64,000 nt of DNA from Modestobacter altitudinis (GCF_005930475.1 NZ_SJEW01000003.1:62001-126000); one strand, 5' to 3'. Positions 44,619 through 53,955 are shown, numbered from the stretch's first letter. Numbers and translations: made by a program. Notes: a model not told the origin generated them from the letters alone.

Positions 44619-45388
44619 GCGAGTCCCCCGGCGTGCAGGCCGCACCGCAGGAAGTCTGGGAGCGTCCGTTCGTCCGGGCCCACCAGGAGTGGTGCAGTGC
44701 GTTCGTGCTCGAGCTGCGGCTGCGAGACGTCCCCGGTCTGGTGATCGGGGAGCGCCTGGGCGAGGTGGAGGGCCACTGCACGGAGACCGGTGAACCCCCC
44801 TCAGCAGCGTTCGGTGATCCCACCGACTACGCCCGCGAGATCGATGCGGAGAGCTCTCCCGAGCGCGTGTCCGGGGTGTGGACCATCGCCGCCCTCGGCG
44901 CCGGTCAGGTGCTGGCCATGCTCGTCGGCACCGCTGCGATCCGAAACTGGGTCAGTGGTGAGCCACTGACCTACAACCTGGTGCAGCTCGGCTGTCTCGC
45001 CGTGGTCGCGGCCGCGCTGCTGTGCCTACCTCGAGTGCTGCGCCCGCTGATGGCGCACCCTTGGGTGGTGGGCACCGCCCTCTTCGCCGTGGTCACCGCG
45101 GCTGGTGTCGGAGCCGCAGCAGCCAGTGGAACTTCGTCAGCGACCGTTGTTCCGGTATCACCGGCAGTGATCGCGATTGGCCTCTTTATGGTGGTGATCG
45201 CCCTGTCCTGGCTCGAGTACCGCGAGCTGACTGGTGACTCCGCCGACGATCTCGTCACCTCCCCTCTCACCCCTGAGCCGCGAGCGAACATTGCAGCCCA
45301 GCGATCAGGCTGGATCGTCTTGCTGCCGCCCCTGATGATCCCCACCTATTACCTTGCGATGGGGATCCTCTTCTGGGTCTTCGGCTGA
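44615..45388 (+). CDS. HAAS-domain-like membrane protein
   Basis: Product of 257 residues. The N-terminal part (about 1-85) is a soluble helical region (FVLELRLRDVPGLVIGERLG, PTDYAREIDAE) resembling the HAAS domain found next to PadR regulators; the C-terminal part has six or so hydrophobic segments. Probably a membrane signalling partner of the PadR protein. ATG 44615 preceded by GAGGAG. Confidence 0.8.
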   Translation: MSESPGVQAAPQEVWERPFVRAHQEWCSAFVLELRLRDVPGLVIGERLGEVEGHCTETGEPPSAAFGDPTDYAREIDAESSPERVSGVWTIAALGAGQVLAMLVGTAAIRNWVSGEPLTYNLVQLGCLAVVAAALLCLPRVLRPLMAHPWVVGTALFAVVTAAGVGAAAASGTSSATVVPVSPAVIAIGLFMVVIALSWLEYRELTGDSADDLVTSPLTPEPRANIAAQRSGWIVLLPPLMIPTYYLAMGILFWVFG

Positions 45389-45945
45389 AGCACGTGAACC
45401 AGTCCGACGGCGTGCCGCGTTGAGGCGACAGCGTTCCGCCGGCAGTTGTCGGACTGGTTTGATCTGATCGCCTGCCGTCGCTGAGTCGCGCACGACGCGT
45501 GCCACCAGCCAGGGCGACACGCGCGAAACACCTTTCCATCACCCGCGGGCTCTCGAAGATCGACCCGGCTCTCCTGGCACATCGGGTGAGGCAATCGTGA
45601 ACCGCACCCGCAGGGGCGCCAGCGCTTACCGTCCCGAAAACGGTCAGGTTTCGGGCAGTCCGTCAACGGGCGCTTTCGGTCCGGCGCAGTCCCCGACCAG
45701 GGCCAAGGTGTCGCCCCAGGCTCGAAGTCCTTCGCCACCAGCCGGGCGAGGATCAGCCGCGATAACTCAGGGATCAGGTCGTCGAGCTCGAGGACGCCAC
45801 GGCCGGAGCCCCCCTCGTCGTCGTGCCGCCAAGCGCAGTTGCTTGAGGGTCTCCTGGTCGACGATGGGTCAGGGCTTGTCCACGCTGCTACGACCCATCA
45901 CGCGGTGTAGGTGGGCGGGGTGACCCAGCTGACTAGCCTGAGAGG
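45389..45945. other. Island stretch with a possible decayed gene
   Basis: About 560 bases without an intact gene. On the reverse strand around 45730-45830 one frame reads GVLELDDLIPELSRLILARL, protein-like but without a start or a clean end, which suggests a gene remnant. The last 60 bases hold the tetR promoter, with TGACCCAG at 45921 resembling the half-site upstream of the SDR gene. Confidence 0.4.
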
Positions 45946-46539
45946 GTGATCACCCGGAAAGGGCAAGCCACCCGAGAGCACATCGTCGGGGCGGCCGCGA
46001 CGCTCATCGGCCAGCATGGAGTCGCCGGCACCAGCGCCGATGATGTCCGCAAGACCGCGGGTGTCAGCGGATCACAGCTGATGCACTACTTCGGCAGCAA
46101 GCAGGCCCTCGTGAGGGCGGTCATCGCTCGTCAGTCCGAGTCGGAGGCGGTCGTCGATAACCCGATGCTGGGTCCGCTCGACAGCTTCGAGGCGCTGCGG
46201 GCGTGGGCCGACGCTGCGGTGGAGAACCTCGCTCACGGCAGCAGTCGCGGCGCCTGCACGTTGGCGATGCTGGCGGGTTCAACGAGTCCTGGCGACGAGC
46301 AGACCCGTGATGAGCTCTTCCGCGCCTTCGTACGCGTGCAGTCCCCGCTGCTGGACGGTCTCCGCGCTATGCGCGACCGGGGCGACCTCCGTCCCGGGGC
46401 CGATCTCGACGAGCTGTCGATGGCGCTGCTGACGGCCCTCCAGGGGGGCACTCTCCTGGGGCAGACCATGCAGTCGACGGCGCCCATGCGAGCGTCGATG
46501 AACGCCGCGCTCCGCTACGTCGAGTCCTTCGCCACCTGA
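45946..46539 (+). CDS. TetR-family transcriptional regulator
   Basis: Product of 197 residues, GTG start. N-terminal HTH: REHIVGAAATLIGQHGVAGT and VRKTAGVSGSQLMHYFGSKQ; C-terminal ligand-binding helices. It probably represses the SDR gene downstream through the inverted repeat at 46721-46748. In this family ligands are often small aromatic or quinone-like compounds; nothing here fixes the ligand. Confidence 0.92.
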   Translation: MITRKGQATREHIVGAAATLIGQHGVAGTSADDVRKTAGVSGSQLMHYFGSKQALVRAVIARQSESEAVVDNPMLGPLDSFEALRAWADAAVENLAHGSSRGACTLAMLAGSTSPGDEQTRDELFRAFVRVQSPLLDGLRAMRDRGDLRPGADLDELSMALLTALQGGTLLGQTMQSTAPMRASMNAALRYVESFAT

Positions 46540-46720
46540 CCATCGCCTGACGGTCCGTCCGACCGCCCTGCACCTTCCAGGCCCGCTCTGACAGCTAGCG
46601 GCCCGGGTTGTCTCCGTCACCTGGGCCCCGCCGCGTATGCAAGATCGTCGAACCAACTGCGGGCAGTCCCGCTGACCCTTGACGTCGAGCCCAGCAGCAT
46701 TCCAGCTTTTCTGGGTTAAG

Positions 46721-46748
46721 TGACCCAATCTGTGTCATGATTGGGTCA
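46721..46748. promoter_or_regulatory. TetR operator candidate
   Basis: TGACCCAAT-N10-ATTGGGTCA, a perfect 9-bp inverted repeat 22 bases before the SDR start codon. A related half-site TGACCCAG lies upstream of tetR at 45921. Confidence 0.75.
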
Positions 46749-46770
46749 TCCCGCCCAGAAGGAGCATTCC

Positions 46771-47514
46771 ATGTCGGAGCTTGCAGGAAGAACCGCCCTC
46801 GTCACCGGTGCGACCCGCGGGATCGGCTACGAGGTCGCCCGTCGCCTCGTGGAGGCCGGTCAGACCGTCTACCTGGGTGCCCGGGAGCTGCGACGAGGGA
46901 TCGAGGTAAGCGCTGAGGTCGGCGCGACGCCAGTCCTCCTCGACACCACCGACGGCGCCTCGATCGCCGCGGCGGTGGACCGGTTGCAGAACGAGGTCGG
47001 CGCGCTGGACGTCCTGGTGAACAACGCCGGCATCGCCGGGGACCAGCGTCCGCCCGCCGAGGCGACGCCCGACGACCTCCGCCGGGTGTTCGAAACGAAC
47101 GTGTTCGGCGCCGCCGCGGTGTTGACGGCCTTCACGCCGCTGCTCGAGGCGAGCCGGGCTCCGGTCGTCGTGAACGTCTCCAGCGCCGTCGGCTCCATGA
47201 CGCTGAACGCGAGCCCGGACGCGCGGTGGTCAATGCTTGCGTACCCCATGTCGAAGGCAGCGCTCAACATGCTGACCATCCAGTACGCGAGGGCCTTCCC
47301 CCGCTGGCGCGTCAACTCCGCGTCACCCGGGCCCACCGCGACGGACTTCGTCGCCCACCGCGAGGGCCTGCCGACGGTGGAGCAGCTTCGGGCGGCCGGC
47401 GTCGCGGTGAACACCGTGCAGGAGGGCGCGGAGATCATCGTGGGGATGGCGACGGTCGGCCCGAAGGGCCCGACCGGGACCTTCGTCGGCAACGAGGGAC
47501 CCGTTCCCTGGTGA
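46771..47514 (+). CDS. SDR-family oxidoreductase
   Basis: Short-chain dehydrogenase of 247 residues: TGATRGIG cofactor loop, NNAG, catalytic Ser in NVSSAVGS and YxxxK in YPMSKAALN. ATG 46771 has AGAAGGAG 6 bases upstream. Likely the target of the adjacent TetR regulator; substrate unknown, a quinone, aldehyde or keto compound being usual for this TetR-SDR pairing. Confidence 0.93.
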   Translation: MSELAGRTALVTGATRGIGYEVARRLVEAGQTVYLGARELRRGIEVSAEVGATPVLLDTTDGASIAAAVDRLQNEVGALDVLVNNAGIAGDQRPPAEATPDDLRRVFETNVFGAAAVLTAFTPLLEASRAPVVVNVSSAVGSMTLNASPDARWSMLAYPMSKAALNMLTIQYARAFPRWRVNSASPGPTATDFVAHREGLPTVEQLRAAGVAVNTVQEGAEIIVGMATVGPKGPTGTFVGNEGPVPW

Positions 47515-47546
47515 CGTCGAGCGGGCGGTCGTCGTCCTCCGTGCGC

Positions 47547-47640
47547 TCAGGCTGGTACGAGGTAGTCGCACGTCCTGCCCTGTAGGAAGTAGTCGCCACC
47601 GGTCAGCACGTACACCAGCCAGTCGAACGAGCCCCGGGCG
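47547..47640 (-). pseudogene. C-terminal gene fragment
   Basis: Reverse strand reads GSFDWLVYVLTGGDYFLQGR then TCDYLVPA and a stop at 47547-47549. Protein-like but with no start; it abuts another fragment on the opposite strand. Confidence 0.4.
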
Positions 47641-47748
47641 GCGGCCCTCGACTCGCGCCCGGTCGACCTCACCGGCGCCGTGCCCGAGCAGCTGGCCCGC
47701 CGCGCCCTGCCGGCCCGCTCCACCGGCCCGGTCAACCTCGCCGACTGA
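47641..47748 (+). pseudogene. C-terminal gene fragment
   Basis: Forward strand reads LDSRPVDLTGAVPEQLARRA then LPARSTGPVNLAD and a TGA at 47746-47748. Protein-like tail without a beginning. Confidence 0.4.
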
Positions 47749-47755
47749 GGCCGGA

Positions 47756-47830
47756 CTAAAAGCCGGGGAACACCCGCCGCAGGTCGTCGAGCGTGACGCT
47801 GCCGGCGACCTCAGTGCCGGCCGGCCGGCG
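47756..47830 (-). pseudogene. C-terminal gene fragment
   Basis: Reverse strand reads GTEVAGSVTLDDLRRVFPGF then TAG at 47756-47758, a typical protein tail. The frame is not maintained upstream. Three fragment tails in 300 bases mark a recombination scrapyard near the island's right end. Confidence 0.4.
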
Positions 47831-48461
47831 GGCTCACCGCCGGACCCGTGCACCAGCTGCACCAAGCCCCCTGGAGCGCCGGCGTAGCCGGCTCACCCGT
47901 CCGGTAGTGCGCTTGATCGACCGGAGCTTGGCCAAGTGCGGAGTCGACGCCCATGACCCTGCGGTCAGGATGTCGGCGGACCGCAACGTCTGGTTGGGCG
48001 TGTGGCGGGCGGCGCGGAGCGTCGACCGCCCGGTTTCAGATATAGAAACAGCACCGACCGATCAACTCCCTGGCCGTGCCGCTACGTACGCCCGTAGGAC
48101 GGGCACGAGAGGGTCAACGGGGAAACTGACGGCGAGTCCTAGAGGCGCTCTGACCTGCAGATACTGCGGGGAGAACACGCAATTGGAGTGCGTCGGAGCG
48201 ATCTTCGAAACCGCTTCCGTCGGGCACCGAACGCAGGCGAGTCGCTGACGCGGAAGACGCTCGACCGGGTTCGTCCGTTGCGCGCGAACTGCGGCTCGAG
48301 CCGAGGCGCTGAGCGATACCGGCGCCCACATGGCGCCCACAAGACGCCCACAGAAGGGTCGTTAACGCTCGTTCGCGATCATGTACTTCCCACGGTGAAT
48401 TCGCTGGTCAATGCCCATATTGATCAGCGAACGCGCAGCTCAGGGCAGTGCGTCGTCCGAG
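47831..48461. other. Right end of the island, no intact gene
   Basis: About 630 bases. One forward frame includes CRYCGENTQLECVGAIF with two cysteine pairs, but no start or family is evident. Three ACGCCCACAA-like decamers lie at 48321-48352. Confidence 0.45.
48321..48357. repeat. Putative integrase arm sites near attR
   Basis: GGCGCCCACATGGCGCCCAC then AAGACGCCCACAGAAGG: three copies of GCGCCCACA or ACGCCCACA, matching the pair next to attL. Confidence 0.6.
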
Positions 48462-48505
48462 CTTTTAATCCGCGGGTTGTGGGTTCGATCCCCACGGGGC
48501 CCACC
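48462..48505 (+). repeat. attR core (tRNA-Lys 3' fragment)
   Basis: Forty-four bases identical to 37926-37969 in tRNA-Lys. It is a partial tRNA copy, not a functional gene, and marks the right end of the island. Confidence 0.95.
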
Positions 48506-48668
48506 GTGCTGACCAGCAGCTCCTCGCTGCGCGGGGGGCTGGCTGGGGTGGCGCCCACAGGCTGACCTCCACGTCGGCCGCTCTCGGGCTCGGCCGACCG
48601 ACCGGTGGCTGCCGCTACCGGCTGCTCTCAGGAGGCCGGGTCGTACCTGATCTCACAGACCTCCTGCG

Positions 48669-49898
48669 CGCGTCGGCAGCCCAGGGTTCGGCGAGATCAT
48701 GGCCGAGGTCGGCCTGCTCATCGGCTTCGGCGTCCTGATCGGCGCGCTGCTGCACTCGATGGGCACGTTCAACGACCTGGTAGAGCTCCTGGCGCGCAAG
48801 GTCGGGCGCCGCCTGCCCTACGCGATGGCCGGCACGCTCTCCACGATCTTCCCGTCCATCTACGTCGACGTGCAGGTCGTCCTGGCGGCGCCGATGGCCA
48901 AGGAGTCGGCGCCGGGCGTCGACCGCCGGCACGGCCTGCCCTGGCTCGCCGGCGCCATGGCCATCGGCATCTTCGCCGGGTACGTCTTCGTCGTCCCCGG
49001 CCTCGCCGCGGTGGCCATCGCCGGGCTCATGGAGGTGCCGCTGGGGACCTACCTGCTGTACGGACTGCCGATCGGGCTGACGACCGCGCTGATCACGACG
49101 TTCCTCTTCCGCCGGCTGCTGGGGTGGGGCTACTGGAACGAGCGGACCGACCTCGACCCCGATGTCGTCGTCGACGAGGAGGGCCGTCCGCACGACGAGA
49201 CGGAGGACGTGCCGCGGGCCGAGCGCGCCGCCCGGTTGCCGCTGTGGGTGCGCCTGCTGCCGATCCTGGTGCCGCTGGTGCTCATCGCCACCGGGGCCAT
49301 CGCCGGCCTGGCGGACCTCTCCAACCCGGTGATCACCTTCCTCGGCGACGCCAACATCGCCCTCTTCGTGGGGCTGCTGATCGCCTTCGGCATGGTCCGG
49401 CCGTCGCTGGGCGCGGACGGGGTCGGCACGGTCCTCACCGCCGGCTTCCACACCACCGGCGAGATCCTGCTCGTCACGGGCGTCGGCGGGTCCCTCGGCG
49501 CCGTCATCGCCGAGAGCGGCATGGACGAGACGCTCGTCGACCTCTTCGCCGCCGACGAGAACGCGCCGGTGATCATCAGCATCCTGCTCGCCTAGTTCAT
49601 CGCCGCGGTGCTGCACTTCGCGATCGGGTCGGTGTCGGTCGGGGCGATCACCGCCGCGGGCATCATCTCGCCCATCGTCGGCTCGCTCAGCGTCGACCCC
49701 GTCGTCATCGCGCTGGCCATCGCCTCGGGCGCGATGTTCGCGCTGCACGTCAACAGCAACTTCTTCTGGATGTTCAGCACCCTGCTCGACCTCTCCACCA
49801 AGGGCAGCCTGAAGACCCTGACGACGGCGACCTCGCTCGGGGCCGTCGTCTCCCTGCCGCTGGTGCTGGTGGCCAGCCTGGTGGCCGCGGCCGTCTGA
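48669..49898 (+). pseudogene. GntP-family permease, truncated and interrupted
   Basis: Gluconate/H+ symporter-type permease. The reading GFGEIMAEVGLLIGFGVLIG continues for about 300 residues with many membrane segments, then hits TAG at 49593-49595 after SILLA, and continues in the same frame (FIAAVLHFAIGSVSVGAITA to residue end at 49898). TGG to TAG would explain it. The N-terminal 60 or so residues expected for GntP are absent upstream of about 48669. Truncated just beyond attR, so an earlier rearrangement at the integration site probably damaged it. Confidence 0.8.
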
Positions 49899-50189
49899 CC
49901 CCGGTCGGAGTGGCCCCGCTCTGCGCCCGCCCGACACTCCGCGGCGGACCGCCGTCCCGGGGTCACCGACCGCGGTCTCGCGGAAAACCGGGCCCGGACC
50001 TGCGCAGATGTCGACAAGGGTGCCGTCAGGAGGCCGGTCATCGACCGGTGGCGGGGCCGGCGCAACGATTCGGTGACGGGGCTCCGGACGACGTGTCCGG
50101 AAGGGCGGTCGGGACCCTGCTGCGTCCTACGTTTTCGACACGTCCGCGGCACTTCCCCAGTCGCGACGGACCGTCCGAGGAGTCCCGCC
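49899..50189. other. Gene-free stretch
   Basis: About 290 bases between the broken permease and a small gene. No feature recognised. Confidence 0.5.
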
Positions 50190-50468
50190 GTGAACACGCT
50201 TGCAGACGTGGCGCACCGCCCGTCGTCGTCCCACCCGCACCTGCTGCTGCCCGCCGACGAGCTGAGCCTCGCGGCGCTGCTCGAGATGTTCGGGACCGAG
50301 GAGCCCGCCCTGCCCCCGGTGCGGCCCTCGTTCCGGGCCTCCGGTGCCCGGCTGCTCATGTGGTGGCGGGACTCGTCGCGGCGGGCAGCCCGCTGGGGCG
50401 CCGTCCCGGGCCCGGCCGGCACGTTCGGCAACCGTCCCGTCCGCAGCGCCGTGCCGGCGGTGCGGTGA
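50190..50468 (+). CDS. Small hypothetical protein
   Basis: Product of 92 residues, GTG 50190 with GAGGAG about 8 bases upstream. Contains LLLPADELSLAALLEMFGTE and SGARLLMWWRDSSRRAARWG. Not recognised. Its stop overlaps the next ATG by one base (TGATG). Confidence 0.7.
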   Translation: MNTLADVAHRPSSSHPHLLLPADELSLAALLEMFGTEEPALPPVRPSFRASGARLLMWWRDSSRRAARWGAVPGPAGTFGNRPVRSAVPAVR

Positions 50469-51328
50469 TGATCATCTGGCCGGTGGTCGCTGTCGTGGGT
50501 TTCGTCGTGCTGGCCGCGATCGTCATCGCGCTCGCCACGCACTCGACCGCCCAGTACGAGTTCGAGCGCAACCAGGTGCAGGCGCAGCGGCAGCGGGCCG
50601 CCGTCCCCGCCGTGGTCGGCGCGGGCGCCGCCTCCGGTGGCGCCGCGGGGCCGGTGGATACGGAGCGGCCGGCCACCACGGCGACCGAGGAAGCGCAGGC
50701 GGTGGCGGTCAGCGTGGCCGCGCACCCGGCCGGGAAGCGGGTCGCCGGACAGGGCACCCCGCCGGCGTGGTGGCTGGTCGACGACCCGGACGACGGGTCG
50801 GGCGAGCGGGTCGTCGCAGGTCCCTTCCGCGACCGGATCGAGGCGGACTGGGCAGCGCTCTCCGGTGGCCTGGCCGAGTCCGGCCGGGCGGTGCACGGTG
50901 TGCTGCACTCCGACGGCCGGGTGGTCCGTCGGCAGTCGGAGGAGGAGCGGGCGTGGCTGAGTGACCTCGGCGACCAGCTCGACCGGCTGCCGGCCGAGTG
51001 GGACGGGCCGCTGTCCGACGAGGACGAGCTCGTGACGCTGGTCGTGGAGGTGGCCGGGGGACTGGTCGAGGCCGGTCTGGCGCTGCACGACTGCTCGGGC
51101 GACGAGCCGGCCGGCGGGGTGTGCCTGACCCCCGAGCCCGGTCGCCCCGGTGTCCTGGTCAGCTGGCACCAGCACGCCCGGATGGCCAACGACCAGGTGC
51201 ACGGCGCCCCGGTGCACGCCGGGCTGCAGCGCACGATGAACGCCGCGATCGGCGGGTGCCTGCGTCAGCTGGGCTTCGAGGTCGAGCCCTACGGCGAGTC
51301 CGGCTGCTGGCTGGTCACCCTCGACTGA
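50468..51328 (+). CDS. Membrane-anchored protein of unknown function
   Basis: Product of 286 residues. N-terminal transmembrane segment [20 protein letters not shown] then [16 protein letters not shown], an Ala-rich linker, and a soluble part with [20 protein letters not shown] and a C-terminal segment [19 protein letters not shown]. The first 40 residues match those of the protein at 58530. Not recognised otherwise. Confidence 0.75.
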   Translation: MIIWPVVAVVGFVVLAAIVIALATHSTAQYEFERNQVQAQRQRAAVPAVVGAGAASGGAAGPVDTERPATTATEEAQAVAVSVAAHPAGKRVAGQGTPPAWWLVDDPDDGSGERVVAGPFRDRIEADWAALSGGLAESGRAVHGVLHSDGRVVRRQSEEERAWLSDLGDQLDRLPAEWDGPLSDEDELVTLVVEVAGGLVEAGLALHDCSGDEPAGGVCLTPEPGRPGVLVSWHQHARMANDQVHGAPVHAGLQRTMNAAIGGCLRQLGFEVEPYGESGCWLVTLD

Positions 51329-51334
51329 GGCACG

Positions 51335-51365
51335 GCCGGGCCCCCACGGGGAGTGGGGGCCCGGC
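51335..51365. terminator. Bidirectional hairpin
   Basis: GCCGGGCCCCCAC (51335-51347) pairs exactly with 51353-51365, loop GGGGA. Between convergent 50468 gene and the MarR/OhrR gene. Confidence 0.85.
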
Positions 51366-51368
51366 GGG

Positions 51369-51812
51369 TCAGCGACTGCCGCTCACCCGCGCGGTGAGCT
51401 CCTCGAGCTGCCGCTTGAGAGCAGCGAACTCCTGGACGTCGAGGTCCAGCGCGCCGATCATCATCGACGACACGCCGCACGCGGGCTGCTCCAGCGCCCG
51501 GCCGGCATCGGTGAGCCGCACCCGCACCCGGCGCTCGTCGGCCGCGCTCCGCTCCCGGGTGACCAGGCCGGCCGCGTCGAGCCGCTTGAGCAGCGGGGAG
51601 GTCGTCCCGGAGTCCAGGTCGAGACGGTCGCTGATCTCACGGACGCTCTGGTCGTCGCGCTCCCAGAGCGTCATCAGCACCAGGAACTGCGGATAGGTCA
51701 GGCCCAGCTGGTCCAGCATCGGCCGATATCGGGCCGTCACCGCTCGCGAGGCGCTGTACAGCGCGAAGCAGAGCTGGTCGTCGAGCTCGACGCTGGGTGC
51801 AGTGGTGGTCAC
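51369..51812 (-). CDS. MarR-family regulator (OhrR-like)
   Basis: Product of 147 residues from GTG 51812. [20 protein letters not shown] carries the N-terminal Cys that senses organic hydroperoxides in OhrR proteins; [17 protein letters not shown] and [15 protein letters not shown] form the winged helix. No ohr gene is adjacent in the window. A longer frame from 51887 exists but is less likely. Confidence 0.88.
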   Translation of the reverse strand: MTTTAPSVELDDQLCFALYSASRAVTARYRPMLDQLGLTYPQFLVLMTLWERDDQSVREISDRLDLDSGTTSPLLKRLDAAGLVTRERSAADERRVRVRLTDAGRALEQPACGVSSMMIGALDLDVQEFAALKRQLEELTARVSGSR

Positions 51813-51926
51813 AACAAGACAATAGGACGCAACCTTCTTGACGACCCGGCGCGCACGGCTGCGGAGCATGCCCACCGCGAGGGCCAACAGTGCGTCGGGT
51901 GGCGGATCCCCACCTGAGCCGAGGGC

Positions 51927-53588
51927 TCAGCCGGCGTCGGCCCAGGACCGCACGACCGAGACGTCGAGCGGGAAGTCGACCGGGAAGCCGCCGAACAGCA
52001 GCCGTCCGGCCTCGGCCGCAGAGCGCCGGACCTCTGCGGAGACCGCGTCGGCCAGGGCGGCGGGGGTGTGCACCAGCACCTCGTCGTGCAGGAAGAACAC
52101 CAGGTGCGGCCGGTCGCTGACGGTGTCGCCGTCGCCGAGGCGCCAGAGCCGGTTGCGGAGGTCGGCCAGCCAGCACAGTGCCCACTCCGCCCCCGTGCCC
52201 TGGACGACGAAGTTCCGGGTGAAGCGTCCCCACGCCCGGCGGTGCCGGTCCCGGTCCTCCCGAGATCCGCCCTCGTCGGCCGGTTCGCCGAGCTCGACGG
52301 CCTGCTCGGCCCACTCCCCGGTCGGCAGCGGGGAGCCGCGGCCCAGCAGGGTGTGCACCACCTCGCCTCGCTCGCCCGCGCGGGCGGCCTCCTCGACCAG
52401 GCCGATCGCCCGTGGGTACCGGCGGGTCAGCCGCGGCATCATCCGCCCGCTCTCCCCGCGGGTGCCGCCGTACATGGCCCCCAGCATGCCGACCTTGGCC
52501 TCGGCCCGGGTCGCCACCGCACCGCTGGCCACCATCCCCTGGTACAGGTCCGACGCCCGAGCCGCCTCGGCCATCGCGGTGTCCGCGCTCATCCCGGCGA
52601 GCACCCGTGGCTCGAGCTGCGCGACGTCGGCGACGACGAACCGCCAGCCCTCGTCGGCGATGGCCGCGGGCCGGATCTGCAGCGGCACCGAGAGCGCACC
52701 GCCGCCGTTGGACGCCCACCGGCCGGTGACCACCCCGCCGGGCAGGAACCAGGACCGGAACCGGCCGTCGCGCACCCAGGTGTCCAGCCAGTTCCACCCG
52801 TTGGCGGCGAGCAGCCGGCCCAGCTTCTTGTACTCGAGCAGCGGCGCGATGCCGGGGTGCTCCAGCTGCTCGAGCGTCCAGGACCGGGTGTCGGACACCG
52901 GCAGTCCGGCGTCCTGCAGCGCGCGCAGCAGCCCGGGAGGTGAGTCCGGGTTGAGCTCGGGCGCCCGGAAGGCGGCGCGGATCTCCGGCAGCAGCCGCTC
53001 CAGCGCGGCCGGGCGGTGGCCGTTGACCGGTCGCGGCCCGAGCAGCTCGGCCAGCAGCCGGTCGTGGACGTCGGCGCGCCACGGCAGCCCGGCGTGTGTC
53101 ATCTCGGCGGCGACCAGCGCCCCGGAGGACTCGGCGGCCAGCAGCAGGCCCAGCCGCCCGCGGTGCGGGGACGCCGCCACCGCCGCCAGCTGCCGCTCGT
53201 GCTCGGCGAGCGGGTCCAGCCGGTCCGCGGGGTCCTCCAGCGCGAAGAGTGCCGGGTCGGACGGCACCACCGGCTCGAGTGCTGCCCACCCGGAGGCGTC
53301 GGCGCTGTGCACGAGCGACCGGTCGACGAACGGGGACCGGCGCAGCACGGCGGAGCTCAACCGCAGGTCGGTGCAGCGCTCCACCCGGACGCCGGCGTCC
53401 AGCAGCTCCGGGTACCACCGGGTGGTGTCGTCCCAGACCCAGCGCACCGGGGCGGACTCCCGGGCCCGGACGAAGCCGGCCAGCTCGGCGCGGGGCACCT
53501 GCGTGACCGTGACGACGACGCCGTCCTCGTCGAGCTCGTGCGCCCGCACCGTGCCCTCGCCGGAGCGCACGAGGACGACGCGGTTCAC
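51927..53588 (-). CDS. Bifunctional 3'-5' exonuclease/DNA polymerase (family A)
   Basis: Actinobacterial-type PolA-like protein, 553 residues. N-terminal exonuclease-like domain is degenerate; the C-terminal polymerase has motif A DVAQLEPRVLAG, motif B KVGMLGAMYGGTRGES and motif C HDEVLVHTP. Likely a repair polymerase. Start MNRVVLVRSGEG. Confidence 0.9.
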   Translation of the reverse strand: MNRVVLVRSGEGTVRAHELDEDGVVVTVTQVPRAELAGFVRARESAPVRWVWDDTTRWYPELLDAGVRVERCTDLRLSSAVLRRSPFVDRSLVHSADASGWAALEPVVPSDPALFALEDPADRLDPLAEHERQLAAVAASPHRGRLGLLLAAESSGALVAAEMTHAGLPWRADVHDRLLAELLGPRPVNGHRPAALERLLPEIRAAFRAPELNPDSPPGLLRALQDAGLPVSDTRSWTLEQLEHPGIAPLLEYKKLGRLLAANGWNWLDTWVRDGRFRSWFLPGGVVTGRWASNGGGALSVPLQIRPAAIADEGWRFVVADVAQLEPRVLAGMSADTAMAEAARASDLYQGMVASGAVATRAEAKVGMLGAMYGGTRGESGRMMPRLTRRYPRAIGLVEEAARAGERGEVVHTLLGRGSPLPTGEWAEQAVELGEPADEGGSREDRDRHRRAWGRFTRNFVVQGTGAEWALCWLADLRNRLWRLGDGDTVSDRPHLVFFLHDEVLVHTPAALADAVSAEVRRSAAEAGRLLFGGFPVDFPLDVSVVRSWADAG

Positions 53589-53622
53589 CCCGTCAGTGTC
53601 GCCGAGGGGTCCGACAGGGCGG

Positions 53623-53955
53623 TCAGCTGCTGAAGCGCCGCACGGTCGTGTAGTGCCGGGAGTGCTCGTCGAAGCGTGACAGCAGTGCCCGGGCCGCCGG
53701 CGGGACGACGGAGGTGCCCGGATCGCCGCCGGTGAAGGCCGCCACCGCGTCGAGGTCGGTGAAGGTCATCGCGGTCAGCACCTCGCCGCCCTCGGCCGGG
53801 TCCAGCTCCCGCGGGTGCCGGCGCAGCACGGTCAGGTCGTGCAGGCCCGGGACGCCCCGCGCCATGATCGCGGGCGCGATCTGGCCGGTCAGCAGGTCCT
53901 CGTAGGCCACGGACAGGTCGGGGTCGGTGAAGCCCCTCCACAGTCGCAGGATCAT
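53623..53955 (-). CDS. Antibiotic-biosynthesis-monooxygenase-like small protein
   Basis: Product of 110 residues from ATG 53955. ILRLWRGFTDPDLSVAYEDL, HDLTVLRRHP, and VLTAMTFTDLDAVAAFTGGD resemble the ferredoxin-like ABM fold. Divergent from a MarR gene with an operator-like palindrome between them, so probably regulated by it. Confidence 0.75.
   Translation of the reverse strand: MILRLWRGFTDPDLSVAYEDLLTGQIAPAIMARGVPGLHDLTVLRRHPRELDPAEGGEVLTAMTFTDLDAVAAFTGGDPGTSVVPPAARALLSRFDEHSRHYTTVRRFSS

Larger units (their letters stand above)
37926..48505. mobile_element. tRNA-Lys genomic island
   Basis: Bounded by a 44-base perfect direct repeat, one copy in the 3' end of tRNA-Lys and one at 48462-48505. 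It encodes an integrase next to attL reading toward the tRNA, an excisionase-like HTH protein, an IS110 remnant, the split nuclease-like gene, a membrane protein, PadR-HAAS and TetR-SDR modules, and several gene fragments. The interior around 40.8-43.1 kb is visibly richer in A and T than its surroundings. No conjugation genes were seen, so it is an integrative element without its own transfer apparatus, or a decayed one. Confidence 0.9.

Noticed and set aside
45597-45923. 108-residue forward frame in the island
   Set aside because: Arg/Ser/Pro-rich shadow; the reverse strand has the more protein-like remnant.
48462-48505. A second tRNA-Lys gene
   Set aside because: Only the 3' 44 bases are present; no acceptor 5' arm or D-arm, so it is an att copy.
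48605-50467. 907-residue forward frame ending at 51328
   Set aside because: Only the part from ATG 50468 is protein-like; the upstream part is the wrong frame over the GntP pseudogene.
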